NCBI RefSeq assembly: GCF_003217255.1
Contig: NZ_QJTE01000001.1
Span: 868,001 to 932,000 of the forward strand
Reading direction: 5' to 3'
Length of the DNA stretch: 64,000 nucleotides
DNA from: Pseudoroseicyclus aestuarii
GTDB taxonomy: Bacteria; Pseudomonadota; Alphaproteobacteria; Rhodobacterales; Rhodobacteraceae
A program made the position numbers and the translations under genes. The notes beneath the pieces were generated by a model that was given only the letters and a program-made list of their open reading frames with translations, made no database searches and was not told where the DNA came from. Below, one piece after another: positions 1 through 7,143 of this stretch (its first letter is position 1; each line of letters opens with the position of its first letter).

Positions 1-54
1 GATGCGGGCGTATCTGCGCATCTGGCCCCGAAGTCAAGCCCGAAAGGCCGCACC

Positions 55-435
55 GTGACCCACGCCCCCCGCAAGATCGCCCTCCCGCGCCTGGCTCTCT
101 GCGCCCTTCTCGGCGCGGTGGCCCTTGCATCGGCCTGCACGCCCCTGCCCGGCCTGCGCGGCACCCTCGCCGGCGCCGCCCCCGAAGAGCGCGCCCGCCG
201 CGGCGAGGTCGAGCTGGCGGTCAAGGGCCGCTTCCCGCAGGTGCTGGAGGCGATCGAAAGCGGCGGCGGCCCGGCGCTGACCGCGGCCTTCGATGCCGCC
301 AACGTGCCGCAGCAGGACCGGCCTGCGCGCATCCTGCAGCTGCAGGGGGACTACGGCCTTTACGCCGAAAGCCCCGGCAGCCTCGTCACCTCGCTGCTGC
401 TCTGGGGGCCCAGCCCGGCGGCGCCGGGGCTCTAG
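55..435 (+). CDS. Small predicted lipoprotein of unknown function
   Basis: The 126-residue product begins with a basic stretch and a hydrophobic segment ending in a lipobox-like ASAC (Cys28), so it is probably an envelope lipoprotein. The start is GTG at 55, preceded by AAAGG at a suitable distance. The rest is Ala/Gly/Glu-rich with no motif I recognise. It contains a repeated pattern of small residues and one Trp near the C-terminus. It converges on the DUF2059 gene, whose stop codon lies 4 bases away. I do not recognise a family and assign no function. Confidence 0.6.
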   Translation: MTHAPRKIALPRLALCALLGAVALASACTPLPGLRGTLAGAAPEERARRGEVELAVKGRFPQVLEAIESGGGPALTAAFDAANVPQQDRPARILQLQGDYGLYAESPGSLVTSLLLWGPSPAAPGL

Positions 436-439
436 CCCC

Positions 440-1321
440 TCAGATCTCCTGCCCGCCGATCCGCTCGGCCAGCGCCAGCCCCAGCGCGCGGCTGATCTGG
501 GTCGACATCGCGTCATAGGCCTCGAAGCTGGCCTGGTTCAGCGCGCGCCCGGCGTCCGAGCGGTAGAAGACCTCGTATTGCTCGAGCGCCTCGTCCTCGA
601 TCGGGGCATAGGCGTAGTCGAGAAAGGCATAGGCCCAGGTGGTCGTGGCCTGCCGCAGCACCGGCTCCTGCGCCCAGGCTTGTGACAGGATCGCGCCCTC
701 GTCCACGACACCGCCGCTGCTGCCGGCGCCGCCCTGCATCAGCCCGGTGAAGAAGGCGACATTGGCATTGAGGCCGCCCGCGACGTTCTGCTCGATGATG
801 TCGCCGGCCTCGATCAGGCTGTCGATCAGCGCCATCCGCGGCGCCTCGTCGGCCAGCGCCAGCGCGGCCTCTTCCTTGGCGCGGGCCTCGACCTCGGGGT
901 CCAGAAAATCGCGCCGCGCCTCGAGCTCGCACTCCGCAAGGCTTTGCCCCGGCTCACTGGTGAAGAACTCCGCCGCCGCCTGCGCCTGCGCCTCGTCCAG
1001 CGCGGCGCGCATGCCGGTCCGCATCGCCTCCTCGAGGCGCTCGATCTCGTAGATCTCTGAGACCTGGGCAGCCCAGCCCGCGTCGGCGCCGCCGGGCAGC
1101 ATCTCTTCGGCCATGGTCTCGCCGTAGACCAGCCCCTCCTCGCGCATGACCGCCAGCATCTGGGGCATCAGGAGCGCCTCGTAGAGCCGGTCGAAGCTTT
1201 CGTCTGTGGCCGGCGCCTCCTGCTGCTGCGCGCTGGCCTGCAGCGCCCCCAAGGGCGCAAGGGCCGCAGCCGAAAGCGAGACAAGCGCCGCGGCGCCGGC
1301 GGTGCGAAGAAGGTGGCGCAT
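440..1321 (-). CDS. DUF2059 domain-containing exported protein
   Basis: The protein has 293 residues when started at the ATG at 1321, which follows AAGGA nine bases upstream. An upstream in-frame ATG at 1345 is possible but lacks a better ribosome site. The N-terminus is a Sec signal peptide ending near ASA-QQ (about residue 27). The remainder is acidic and helical, with the FxxLYEALLMPQML-type opening and FxxxxGQ-type segment typical of DUF2059 proteins, which are periplasmic and of unknown function. The family assignment is by recognition of pattern only. It is probably a single-gene unit, since tRNA-Ser lies divergently upstream. Confidence 0.75.
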   Translation of the reverse strand: MRHLLRTAGAAALVSLSAAALAPLGALQASAQQQEAPATDESFDRLYEALLMPQMLAVMREEGLVYGETMAEEMLPGGADAGWAAQVSEIYEIERLEEAMRTGMRAALDEAQAQAAAEFFTSEPGQSLAECELEARRDFLDPEVEARAKEEAALALADEAPRMALIDSLIEAGDIIEQNVAGGLNANVAFFTGLMQGGAGSSGGVVDEGAILSQAWAQEPVLRQATTTWAYAFLDYAYAPIEDEALEQYEVFYRSDAGRALNQASFEAYDAMSTQISRALGLALAERIGGQEI

Positions 1322-1485
1322 CTGGCAGGATCCTTGCTGCTGCATCGCCCCTTCGATACGCGGCGCGCCCGCCCACGCCAAGCGTCCAGCCGTCCCGGTG
1401 ACGCCATTGTCAGTGCCCGTGCGGCAGCTGCGAGAAACCTCCTTGCGCCCCGCCGCCGTCCCCGCTAAATCGCCCCCCAGACCGC

Positions 1486-1575
1486 GGAGAGGTGCCGGAG
1501 TGGTCGAACGGGGCGGTCTCGAAAACCGTTGAGCCTTTACGGGTTCCCAGGGTTCGAATCCCTGTCTCTCCGCCA
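1486..1575 (+). tRNA. tRNA-Ser (anticodon CGA)
   Basis: A 90-base class II tRNA with the 3' CCA encoded. The acceptor stem pairs GGAGAGG (1486-1492) with 1565-1571, closing with one G-U pair. The anticodon loop is CTCGAAA, giving anticodon CGA, which reads UCG. A long variable arm follows, as expected for serine, and the T arm is CAGGG-TTCGAAT-CCCTG. Discriminator G1572 is followed by CCA. I see no integrase gene or repeated 3' end nearby, so there is no sign that this tRNA has been used as an attachment site. Confidence 0.97.
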
Positions 1576-1619
1576 TCAGCCCCGGGCCGCTCCGCCCCGG
1601 GCGGGTCGGCAGGCCGGAT

Positions 1620-1832
1620 ATGATGCGGGACCTCAAGATCACTCTCACGATGGCGGCCCTCTGCCTTCTGGCAGCCGTCGCCTGGTTCGGATGGCGGACG
1701 AACCGTCCCCCCGCCTGGTCTGACACCACCATCAGCTCTTGCGGTGGCATCCTGCGTGGCAAGTACGGCCTGATGGTTGCGGTCCGCGATTGCCCGGGCG
1801 ATCCGGACGTGGATGACGCGGCGAGGCCCTAG
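1620..1832 (+). CDS. Small single-pass membrane protein, hypothetical
   Basis: A 70-residue ORF that opens with two Met codons (1620 and 1623). One hydrophobic segment (about residues 8-24) ends in a tryptophan-containing edge and is followed by a short polar tail with two cysteines. No clear Shine-Dalgarno sequence precedes it. Its stop codon overlaps the stop of the DUF6456 gene on the other strand by three bases, consistent with two real convergent genes. I do not recognise a family. It could be a chance ORF, but the predicted topology (short N-terminus, one membrane helix, soluble tail) is typical of real small membrane proteins. Confidence 0.45.
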   Translation: MMRDLKITLTMAALCLLAAVAWFGWRTNRPPAWSDTTISSCGGILRGKYGLMVAVRDCPGDPDVDDAARP

Positions 1833-2911
1833 CCGATCATCTGCCCATGCGGGCTCTCGTCGTAGTGCCGCCTGAGGCGTTGTAGCGCGATGCGCAGCAC
1901 GATCTTGCCGGATCGCGCCGACCAGCCCATGCGTTTTTCAAGGCTCTCCATCCCTTCAAGATAGCAGCAGCAGCGCAGCGCCACGTCGCCCAGGCCCGGC
2001 CCGAGATCGCTGAGCGCCGCGGCGACACGGTCACGCGCGCCCAGGCCCGAGGGCGTCTTGCCGCCGCGGCCCGTGGCCGGGCTGCCGCTGAGAAAGCGGT
2101 CCCAGTCCTGCGTCACCCGTGGCCCGATCTGCGCCAGCTCGAAATCCTCGCGCAGGCGCTCTCCGGCAGCGACCAGATCGCGGGACAGGAAGGGCTTGCC
2201 GTCCTTGTCGCGCCGCCGCGCGAGGCCGGCCAGGGGGCTTTCGCCCAGGGCGCTGCGCATGTGGCGCAGCCGGCCATCGGCCTCCGCCGCCTCATCCTCG
2301 CGCGCCTCTGCGCCGAAGGGCCGCTGCGCCTCGGCAAAGCCGTCGGCGCCGGCTGGCGCCTCTGCCAGCGCGCGCAGCGCCGCCCTGCCCGGCCCGGTGA
2401 TCCGGTAGCGCAGGATCCGCGCGGCGGGATCCTCGGCCGCGATCCAGTCCTTGAGCGCCATGGCCTCTGCGATGCTGCGGGACACGGTGGCAAGGCGCTG
2501 CGGCGCGGCGCCCTCCTCGTCGCGCAGGACGAGGCCGGTCTCCATCTCGCGCGCCACCGCCAGCACGGCGCGCGGCTCGGCCAGGCGGCGCAGGACGCGC
2601 AGCCCCTCGCGCGCGAGGTCGCCTTCCGCCGGGCAGCTACGGTCGATCTTCATCGCTCTCTCCTTTGACGGTGGGCGGGCGCGGGGCAGGCACAGCGACA
2701 GCTGGCGCAGCGCGCCATCGACGAGCGGATCGTCGCGCCGGCCCTCGAGCCGGCGCACCTGCCGCAGGATGGTCGAGGCATGGACATCCGCCCCCCGGGC
2801 AAGCGCCCGGATGGAGCGCCCCGCCTCGACATGGGCCAGGTAGTGCCGGGCAGCCTCCGGCACCCAGGCGGGCAGCGGATCCGCCGTCTCTCCCGAATAT
2901 GGCACAGGCAT
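1829..2911 (-). CDS. DUF6456 helix-turn-helix protein, possible GafA-type regulator
   Basis: Started at the ATG at 2911 (GGGGAAG upstream), the protein has 360 residues. An N-terminal segment (about 15-65) looks like a helix-turn-helix, with an SIRALAR...HASTILRQVRRLE pattern. The C-terminal half carries a DUF6456-like block (SPLAGLARRRDKDGKPFLS, about 230-250). It ends in a second DNA-binding-like stretch (GWSARSGKIVLRIALQRL, near 335) that resembles sigma region 4. In Rhodobacter capsulatus the activator of the gene transfer agent, GafA, has a comparable two-part layout. I think this may be its orthologue, but that rests on memory of the family and not on an alignment. The small DUF6477 gene lies divergently upstream. 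Confidence 0.75.
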   Translation of the reverse strand: MPVPYSGETADPLPAWVPEAARHYLAHVEAGRSIRALARGADVHASTILRQVRRLEGRRDDPLVDGALRQLSLCLPRARPPSKERAMKIDRSCPAEGDLAREGLRVLRRLAEPRAVLAVAREMETGLVLRDEEGAAPQRLATVSRSIAEAMALKDWIAAEDPAARILRYRITGPGRAALRALAEAPAGADGFAEAQRPFGAEAREDEAAEADGRLRHMRSALGESPLAGLARRRDKDGKPFLSRDLVAAGERLREDFELAQIGPRVTQDWDRFLSGSPATGRGGKTPSGLGARDRVAAALSDLGPGLGDVALRCCCYLEGMESLEKRMGWSARSGKIVLRIALQRLRRHYDESPHGQMIG

Positions 2912-3151
2912 CTTTCTTCCCCCGGCGCCGCAGCGCCCTCGCCCCGCCGGGGGCGAAGCGGGCATGACAACAAGACTTCTGGGCAACCCTTTCCCGCCGA
3001 TTAACGGGACCCGGTGCTCCTTCATCTTCCTTGCCAAATCGTAAGCAAGGCTGAAGCGGACGTGCGGCCAAGACCGTTTCGCGCAACGCCGCCCCGAAGC
3101 ATGCAAGACCTCTCCCCCGCCAATCCGGCCAGTCATGAGGGGGACCCTTCC

Positions 3152-3460
3152 ATGCACGACATCCAGACCCGCATCGCCGACCTGCGGCGGCCGCCGCTTC
3201 TCGTTCAGGCCGCCTGCTTCGGCCTCGGCGCCTACGACCGCGAGCGGCACTTGCCGCGCCTGCTGGCGGGGCCTATGGCGCCCGCCCTGGCGGCCCCCCG
3301 CCTGCTCGAAGAGGAGGCGGAGGCCGAGCGGATGCGCCGCGCCGGCAGCCAGGCCTACAGCCTGCGGCAGCATGTCGCCCTGCTCACCGCGCTTCTGGGC
3401 GAGGCGCGCGAGATCCGCGAGCGAAACGCCGGGGAGGCCGCGGATATCGCCGCCGAATAG
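3152..3460 (+). CDS. DUF6477 family small protein
   Basis: A 102-residue protein starting at 3152, after a GAGGGGG stretch. The opening (IQTRIADLRRPPLLVQAAC FGL) and the central YDRERHLPRLL segment match the pattern I know from DUF6477, a short helical family found in Rhodobacterales and often beside the DUF6456 gene. No catalytic or metal-binding residues stand out. The gene is divergent from the DUF6456 regulator, and the 240-base gap between them holds the likely promoters of both, including one TTAA half-site near 3001. The function of the family is unknown. An earlier in-frame ATG at 3101 is less likely because it lacks a ribosome binding site. Confidence 0.7.
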   Translation: MHDIQTRIADLRRPPLLVQAACFGLGAYDRERHLPRLLAGPMAPALAAPRLLEEEAEAERMRRAGSQAYSLRQHVALLTALLGEAREIRERNAGEAADIAAE

Positions 3461-3474
3461 CCTGCCGCCCGCCG

Positions 3475-3489
3475 TTAGGCAGATGTTAA
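3475..3489 (+). promoter_or_regulatory. Candidate CtrA binding site
   Basis: TTAG-N7-TTAA, one base away from the TTAA-N7-TTAA consensus of the alphaproteobacterial cell-cycle and motility regulator CtrA. It ends 47 bases upstream of the MetOD1 gene start, a plausible promoter position. Confidence 0.4.
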
Positions 3490-3536
3490 GCATGCTGCCC
3501 TAATCACGCGGCATGCCATGGCGATGGGAGGCGGCG

Positions 3537-4115
3537 ATGACCGACACGGAGATCGATCAGGGCGCGGTCCTGGACCGGGCACGGGACGCGGGGCTGGACG
3601 CCGGCCCGGCGGCCTTCGACAGGATCACCACGCCAGCCAGCTTGGGCCGCGATGCCTTCTTCGCCAGCGTGATCGGCTCGCTGGCGGCCAGTCTGGAACA
3701 GACCGTGGGGCTCGAGGATGCCTCGGCCTTCGTCACCATGGTTGGCAATCGGCTGGGCGAGGATCTGAGCATCGCCTATGGCCACGACATCGCCTCGGCC
3801 GGGACGCTGGCGCAGGGTCTCGCGGCGGCGCTGGTCGATCTGAAGGCCCGGATCGGCGGCGGATTCTCGGTCGAGAGCATCGCCGAGAACCGCATCACCT
3901 TCGTGAACTCCAGCTGCCCTTTCGCCCGCCAGGTCGAGGGGCGGCCCTCGCTGTGCATGATGACGACCAATGTCTTCGGCCGGATCGCGGCCGATGCCGC
4001 AGGCTATGCCCGTGTCGAGATCAACGAGGCGATCGCTCTGGGGCATGGCCGCTGCCGCGTCACCGTCGACCTCGATCCGCTGGCTGCCGGCAATGGTTTC
4101 ACCTTCACCCGCTGA
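3537..4115 (+). CDS. MetOD1 (methanogen output domain 1)-like sensor protein
   Basis: A 192-residue soluble protein. The ATG at 3537 is preceded by GGGAGGCGGCG, better than the ATG at 3513. The C-terminal half contains NSSCPFA (Cys127) and SLCMMTTNVFG (Cys140), the conserved cysteine-containing block of MetOD1-type proteins, which are predicted sensory or output domains distantly related to 4-vinyl-reductase folds. The cysteine pair could bind a cofactor or act as a redox sensor, but that is inference. The downstream diguanylate cyclase starts 4 bases after its stop, so the two are almost certainly co-transcribed and probably translationally coupled. The protein may therefore supply the sensory input for the cyclase. 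Confidence 0.7.
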   Translation: MTDTEIDQGAVLDRARDAGLDAGPAAFDRITTPASLGRDAFFASVIGSLAASLEQTVGLEDASAFVTMVGNRLGEDLSIAYGHDIASAGTLAQGLAAALVDLKARIGGGFSVESIAENRITFVNSSCPFARQVEGRPSLCMMTTNVFGRIAADAAGYARVEINEAIALGHGRCRVTVDLDPLAAGNGFTFTR

Positions 4116-4119
4116 GGCG

Positions 4120-5034
4120 ATGCCGCTGCCGCCGGGCATCGCCCTGGCGATCGAGAGGCTCAGTCCCTGCCTTCTGGTGGTCGACGCCACGGGGATCGTG
4201 CGGGCCGCCAATGCCGCGGCGCGCAGGGCTTTCGACCTCGCCCCCGGAGAGCCGCTGCCAAACCCCGGGAGCTTCGCCGAAAAGTGCCGGCAGGTCTTGC
4301 GCCAGGGCGGCCAGGGACTTGTCCGCCTGCCGCTCGGCGAAGGCTGCCTGGCGCGGGCGCATCACCTTCGGCCCCTCGATCCCGCCGCAGCGGAGGATGC
4401 GCAGGAGCCGGCAGTGCCGCTCCTGATGCTCGAGATCGACCGCCGCCTGGGCGCCTCCCTCGGCAGCCATGCCGCCGCGAACCGGGACGAGCTGCAGTCC
4501 CTTCGCGCCGAAGCGGCGCGCCTGCGCCGCCTCAGCGAGATCGATCCGATGACCGGCCTGCTGAACGGTGTCGTCTTCGCGGCGCGCGCCCAGGCGCTGC
4601 TGGAGGATCTGCTGCAGCGGGGTGCGGCGGCCACGATGATCTACCTCGACCTGAACGGCTTCAAGCAGCTCAACGACACGCTCGGTCATGATGCCGGCGA
4701 CGCCGTGATCCGCGCGACCGGCCAGCGGCTGAGGCTGGGGACGCGGGACGACGATCTCGTCGCGCGGGTCGGCGGCGACGAGTTCTGCCTGCTGCTGCCC
4801 GGCGTCGATGCCGAGGCCGCCGGCCCGCTGGCCGACCGCCTTGGCGAGGCGGTGCATGGCCCGCTTGAGTGGCAGCCGCCCGGCGGCGGATCGGTCGCCG
4901 TGCTGACCCCCTCGGCCGCCGCCGGGCTGGCCACCGCGCCCGAGGATGGCGACAGCCTCGCCGTCCTGCGCCGCGCGGCAGAGGCCGCGATGTATGCCGA
5001 AAAGCGCGCGCGCAAGCTTTGCCGATCCGGCTGA
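4120..5034 (+). CDS. PAS-GGDEF diguanylate cyclase
   Basis: A 304-residue cytosolic protein that should make cyclic di-GMP from two GTP. Residues about 10-60 form a PAS-like domain (LVVDATGIVRAANAAARRAF). A short helical linker follows, with the GGDEF domain from about 140. The active-site GGDEF motif is intact at 218-222, and an RxxD inhibitory site sits exactly five residues before it, so product feedback inhibition is expected. I chose the ATG at 4120, just after the upstream stop; the in-frame ATG at 4093 would overlap the upstream gene and has no ribosome site, so the start is uncertain. A short palindromic GC hairpin at 5057-5071 may end the transcript. Confidence 0.85.
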   Translation: MPLPPGIALAIERLSPCLLVVDATGIVRAANAAARRAFDLAPGEPLPNPGSFAEKCRQVLRQGGQGLVRLPLGEGCLARAHHLRPLDPAAAEDAQEPAVPLLMLEIDRRLGASLGSHAAANRDELQSLRAEAARLRRLSEIDPMTGLLNGVVFAARAQALLEDLLQRGAAATMIYLDLNGFKQLNDTLGHDAGDAVIRATGQRLRLGTRDDDLVARVGGDEFCLLLPGVDAEAAGPLADRLGEAVHGPLEWQPPGGGSVAVLTPSAAAGLATAPEDGDSLAVLRRAAEAAMYAEKRARKLCRSG

Positions 5035-5245
5035 TGCCGCGCTGCCGCACGCGCGCCCGCGGGACCCGCGGCCTCAGGCTGCGCAGGATGCTGCCGAAAC
5101 GGCGGAAACAGGCAGGTTGATGCTCATTTCAGTGGCAGATGCCCCGATGACGCCACTAGCCCATTGCAAGCATGCTGCGGCTGCATCCAAGTAGATCGCG
5201 AACCGCGCGGACAGCGCTCTGATTCGACGACACTTTTCTGACCGG

Positions 5246-6973
5246 ATGCCTATGCCCCGCTCCTACAAGCCGCTGCCCGTCGCGGGACGCGGCACCCCCC
5301 ATGATGCCGCCGTGTCGCGCCGCAGGCTTCTGCAAGTCGCCGTGGCCGCCGGCCTGACCGCCCGCGCGGGCTGGCCCGCCGCCGCCCTCGCGCAGGAGCA
5401 GGCCGCCCCCACCGAAGGCCGTCTGGCGCAGGAGGCGCAGCCCTTCTCCTTCGACGCGCTGAGCGAGGAGATGCGTCTGCTCGCGCAAGAGCCTTACCGA
5501 GAGCCGGAGACGCCGGGCGATTTCCCGCGTCCCGACAGCTACGACGCCTATCGCCGCATCCGCTTCCGGCAAGAGGCCGCCCGCTGGGCCACGCCCGAGC
5601 CCGAGGATGCCGGAGCGCGCGCCGAGACCCCGCACGAGATGATCCCGCCGGGGCGCGAGGATTCGGACCAGTGGCGCCCGATCGACTCCTTCCAGTTGCA
5701 CGCCTTCCCGCTCGGCTGGCTCTTCGAGGAGCCGGTGCGGCTTTACGAGGTCGAGGGCGATCAGGCGCGCGAGATGCTCTTCAGCACCGCCGATTTCGAC
5801 TACGACGACATGGAGGCCGAGGTCGCCGATGATGCCGTCCTGCCCGGCATCGCCGGCTTCCGCATCAACGCGCCGCTGAACCGCCCCGACAAGATGGACG
5901 AGCTGATCGCATTCCTCGGCGCCAGCTACTTCCGCGCGTTGGGTCGCGGCAGCGTCTATGGCGCCAGCGCCCGCGGCGTTGCCATCGACACCGCCACCTC
6001 GCGCGCCGAGGAGTTTCCCCGCTTCACCCGCTTCTGGCTGCAGCGCCCCACGGGCGACGGCCCGCTGGTGATCCATGCCGCGCTCGACGGGCCGAGCCTT
6101 GCGGGGGCCTTCCGCTTTACCGTCGATCCCGGCGAGGAGACGGTGATGGACGTCACCGCCCGCCTCTACCCGCGCGAGGATATCGGCCAGCTCGGCATCG
6201 CGCCGCTGACCTCGATGTTCCTGTTCTCCGAGAAGAACCGCGCCGAATTCGACGATTACCGCGACGCGGTCCATGACAGCGACGGGCTGCGCATCGTGCG
6301 GGCCAGCGGCGATGTGGTCTGGCGCCCGCTGAACAACCCGCCGCGCCTGGCCGGCAGCTACCTGTCCGAAACCTCGCCTGTCAGCTTCGGTCTGTGCCAG
6401 CGCGACCGCGATTTCGACAACTACCAGGACCTTGGCGCGCGCTACGAAAAGCGGCCCTCGCTGATCGTGGAGCCCGAGGGGGACTGGGGTCAGGGCATCG
6501 TCCGGCTGGTCGAGATCCCGACCGATCTCGAGGCGAACGACAACATCGTCGCCTTCTGGATCCCCGAGCAAGAGGCGCGGGCCGGCGACAGCCTCGAATT
6601 CCGCTATCGCCTGCACTGGGGCAATTTGTCGCAGGACGAGCCCACGGAGCTTGCTCGCGTCGGCGAGACGCGCGCCGGTGCCGGCGGCGTCTCGGGGGTC
6701 GAGGCGCAGGAAAATTCTCGTAAGTTTGTCATAGACTTCGAGGGCGGTCTTCTGGGCGGCATGCCTGCCGATGCCGCCGTTGAGCTGGTGCATTCTAGCC
6801 ATGGCGGCGAGGTCACTGTGGCCACGCTGGACCGTCTCGAGGGGCGTGATATCTGGCGCGCGGTGCTCGACGTGACGGCAGAAGATGGCGGTCTGGTCGA
6901 ACTCTCGGCCCACATCGCGGGTTACGGGCGGAAGCTTACTGAAATCTGGGTATGCCAGTGGATCAACGCCTGA
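5246..6973 (+). CDS. opgG: Glucan biosynthesis protein OpgG
   Basis: A 575-residue periplasmic protein of the OpgG/MdoG family, needed to build and branch osmoregulated periplasmic glucans. A twin-arginine-type signal is visible (SRRRLLQ at 24-30, cleavage near residue 49), so export is probably through Tat. The two-domain body contains the conserved features FDYDDM, YFRALG and the late Ig-like segment ending in VCQWINA. The length fits the family. It is the first gene of the opgG-opgH-opgC cluster; its last 22 bases overlap the short ORF that precedes opgH. No obvious ribosome binding site precedes the ATG at 5246, and the second ATG at 5252 is an alternative start. Confidence 0.93.
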   Translation: MPMPRSYKPLPVAGRGTPHDAAVSRRRLLQVAVAAGLTARAGWPAAALAQEQAAPTEGRLAQEAQPFSFDALSEEMRLLAQEPYREPETPGDFPRPDSYDAYRRIRFRQEAARWATPEPEDAGARAETPHEMIPPGREDSDQWRPIDSFQLHAFPLGWLFEEPVRLYEVEGDQAREMLFSTADFDYDDMEAEVADDAVLPGIAGFRINAPLNRPDKMDELIAFLGASYFRALGRGSVYGASARGVAIDTATSRAEEFPRFTRFWLQRPTGDGPLVIHAALDGPSLAGAFRFTVDPGEETVMDVTARLYPREDIGQLGIAPLTSMFLFSEKNRAEFDDYRDAVHDSDGLRIVRASGDVVWRPLNNPPRLAGSYLSETSPVSFGLCQRDRDFDNYQDLGARYEKRPSLIVEPEGDWGQGIVRLVEIPTDLEANDNIVAFWIPEQEARAGDSLEFRYRLHWGNLSQDEPTELARVGETRAGAGGVSGVEAQENSRKFVIDFEGGLLGGMPADAAVELVHSSHGGEVTVATLDRLEGRDIWRAVLDVTAEDGGLVELSAHIAGYGRKLTEIWVCQWINA

Positions 6974-7143
6974 CCTCCGACCTGACCGCAACGCCGGCGC
7001 CGCGCAGGGGCATCCTGCCCGACGCGCCGCTCGCCATGCCGCAGCAGCGGCTTGGGCATGGCCCCGCGCTCGGGGCCGGAAAGCCGCGCCTGCGGCTGGC
7101 CCTGCGGCGCCTGCTCTGGCCCCAGGCCCGGCAGGGAAGCTAA
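6952..7143 (+). CDS. OpgH N-terminal-like segment cut off by an in-frame stop
   Basis: A 63-codon ORF that overlaps the end of opgG and ends in a TAA immediately before the ATG of opgH, in the same reading frame. Its middle, LPDAPLAMPQQRL, resembles the conserved N-terminal tail (LP..PLAMP.Q.L) of MdoH/OpgH proteins, as I recall that family. It could be the normal cytoplasmic tail of OpgH separated by a nonsense mutation, a translated leader that couples opgG and opgH, or a sequence error. The TAAATG junction would favour re-initiation. Confidence 0.4.
   Translation: MPVDQRLTSDLTATPAPRRGILPDAPLAMPQQRLGHGPALGAGKPRLRLALRRLLWPQARQGS

Noticed and set aside
1486-1575. tRNA-Ser as an integration site for a mobile element.
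   Set aside because: There is no integrase, no direct repeat of the tRNA 3' end and no change in gene content beside it.
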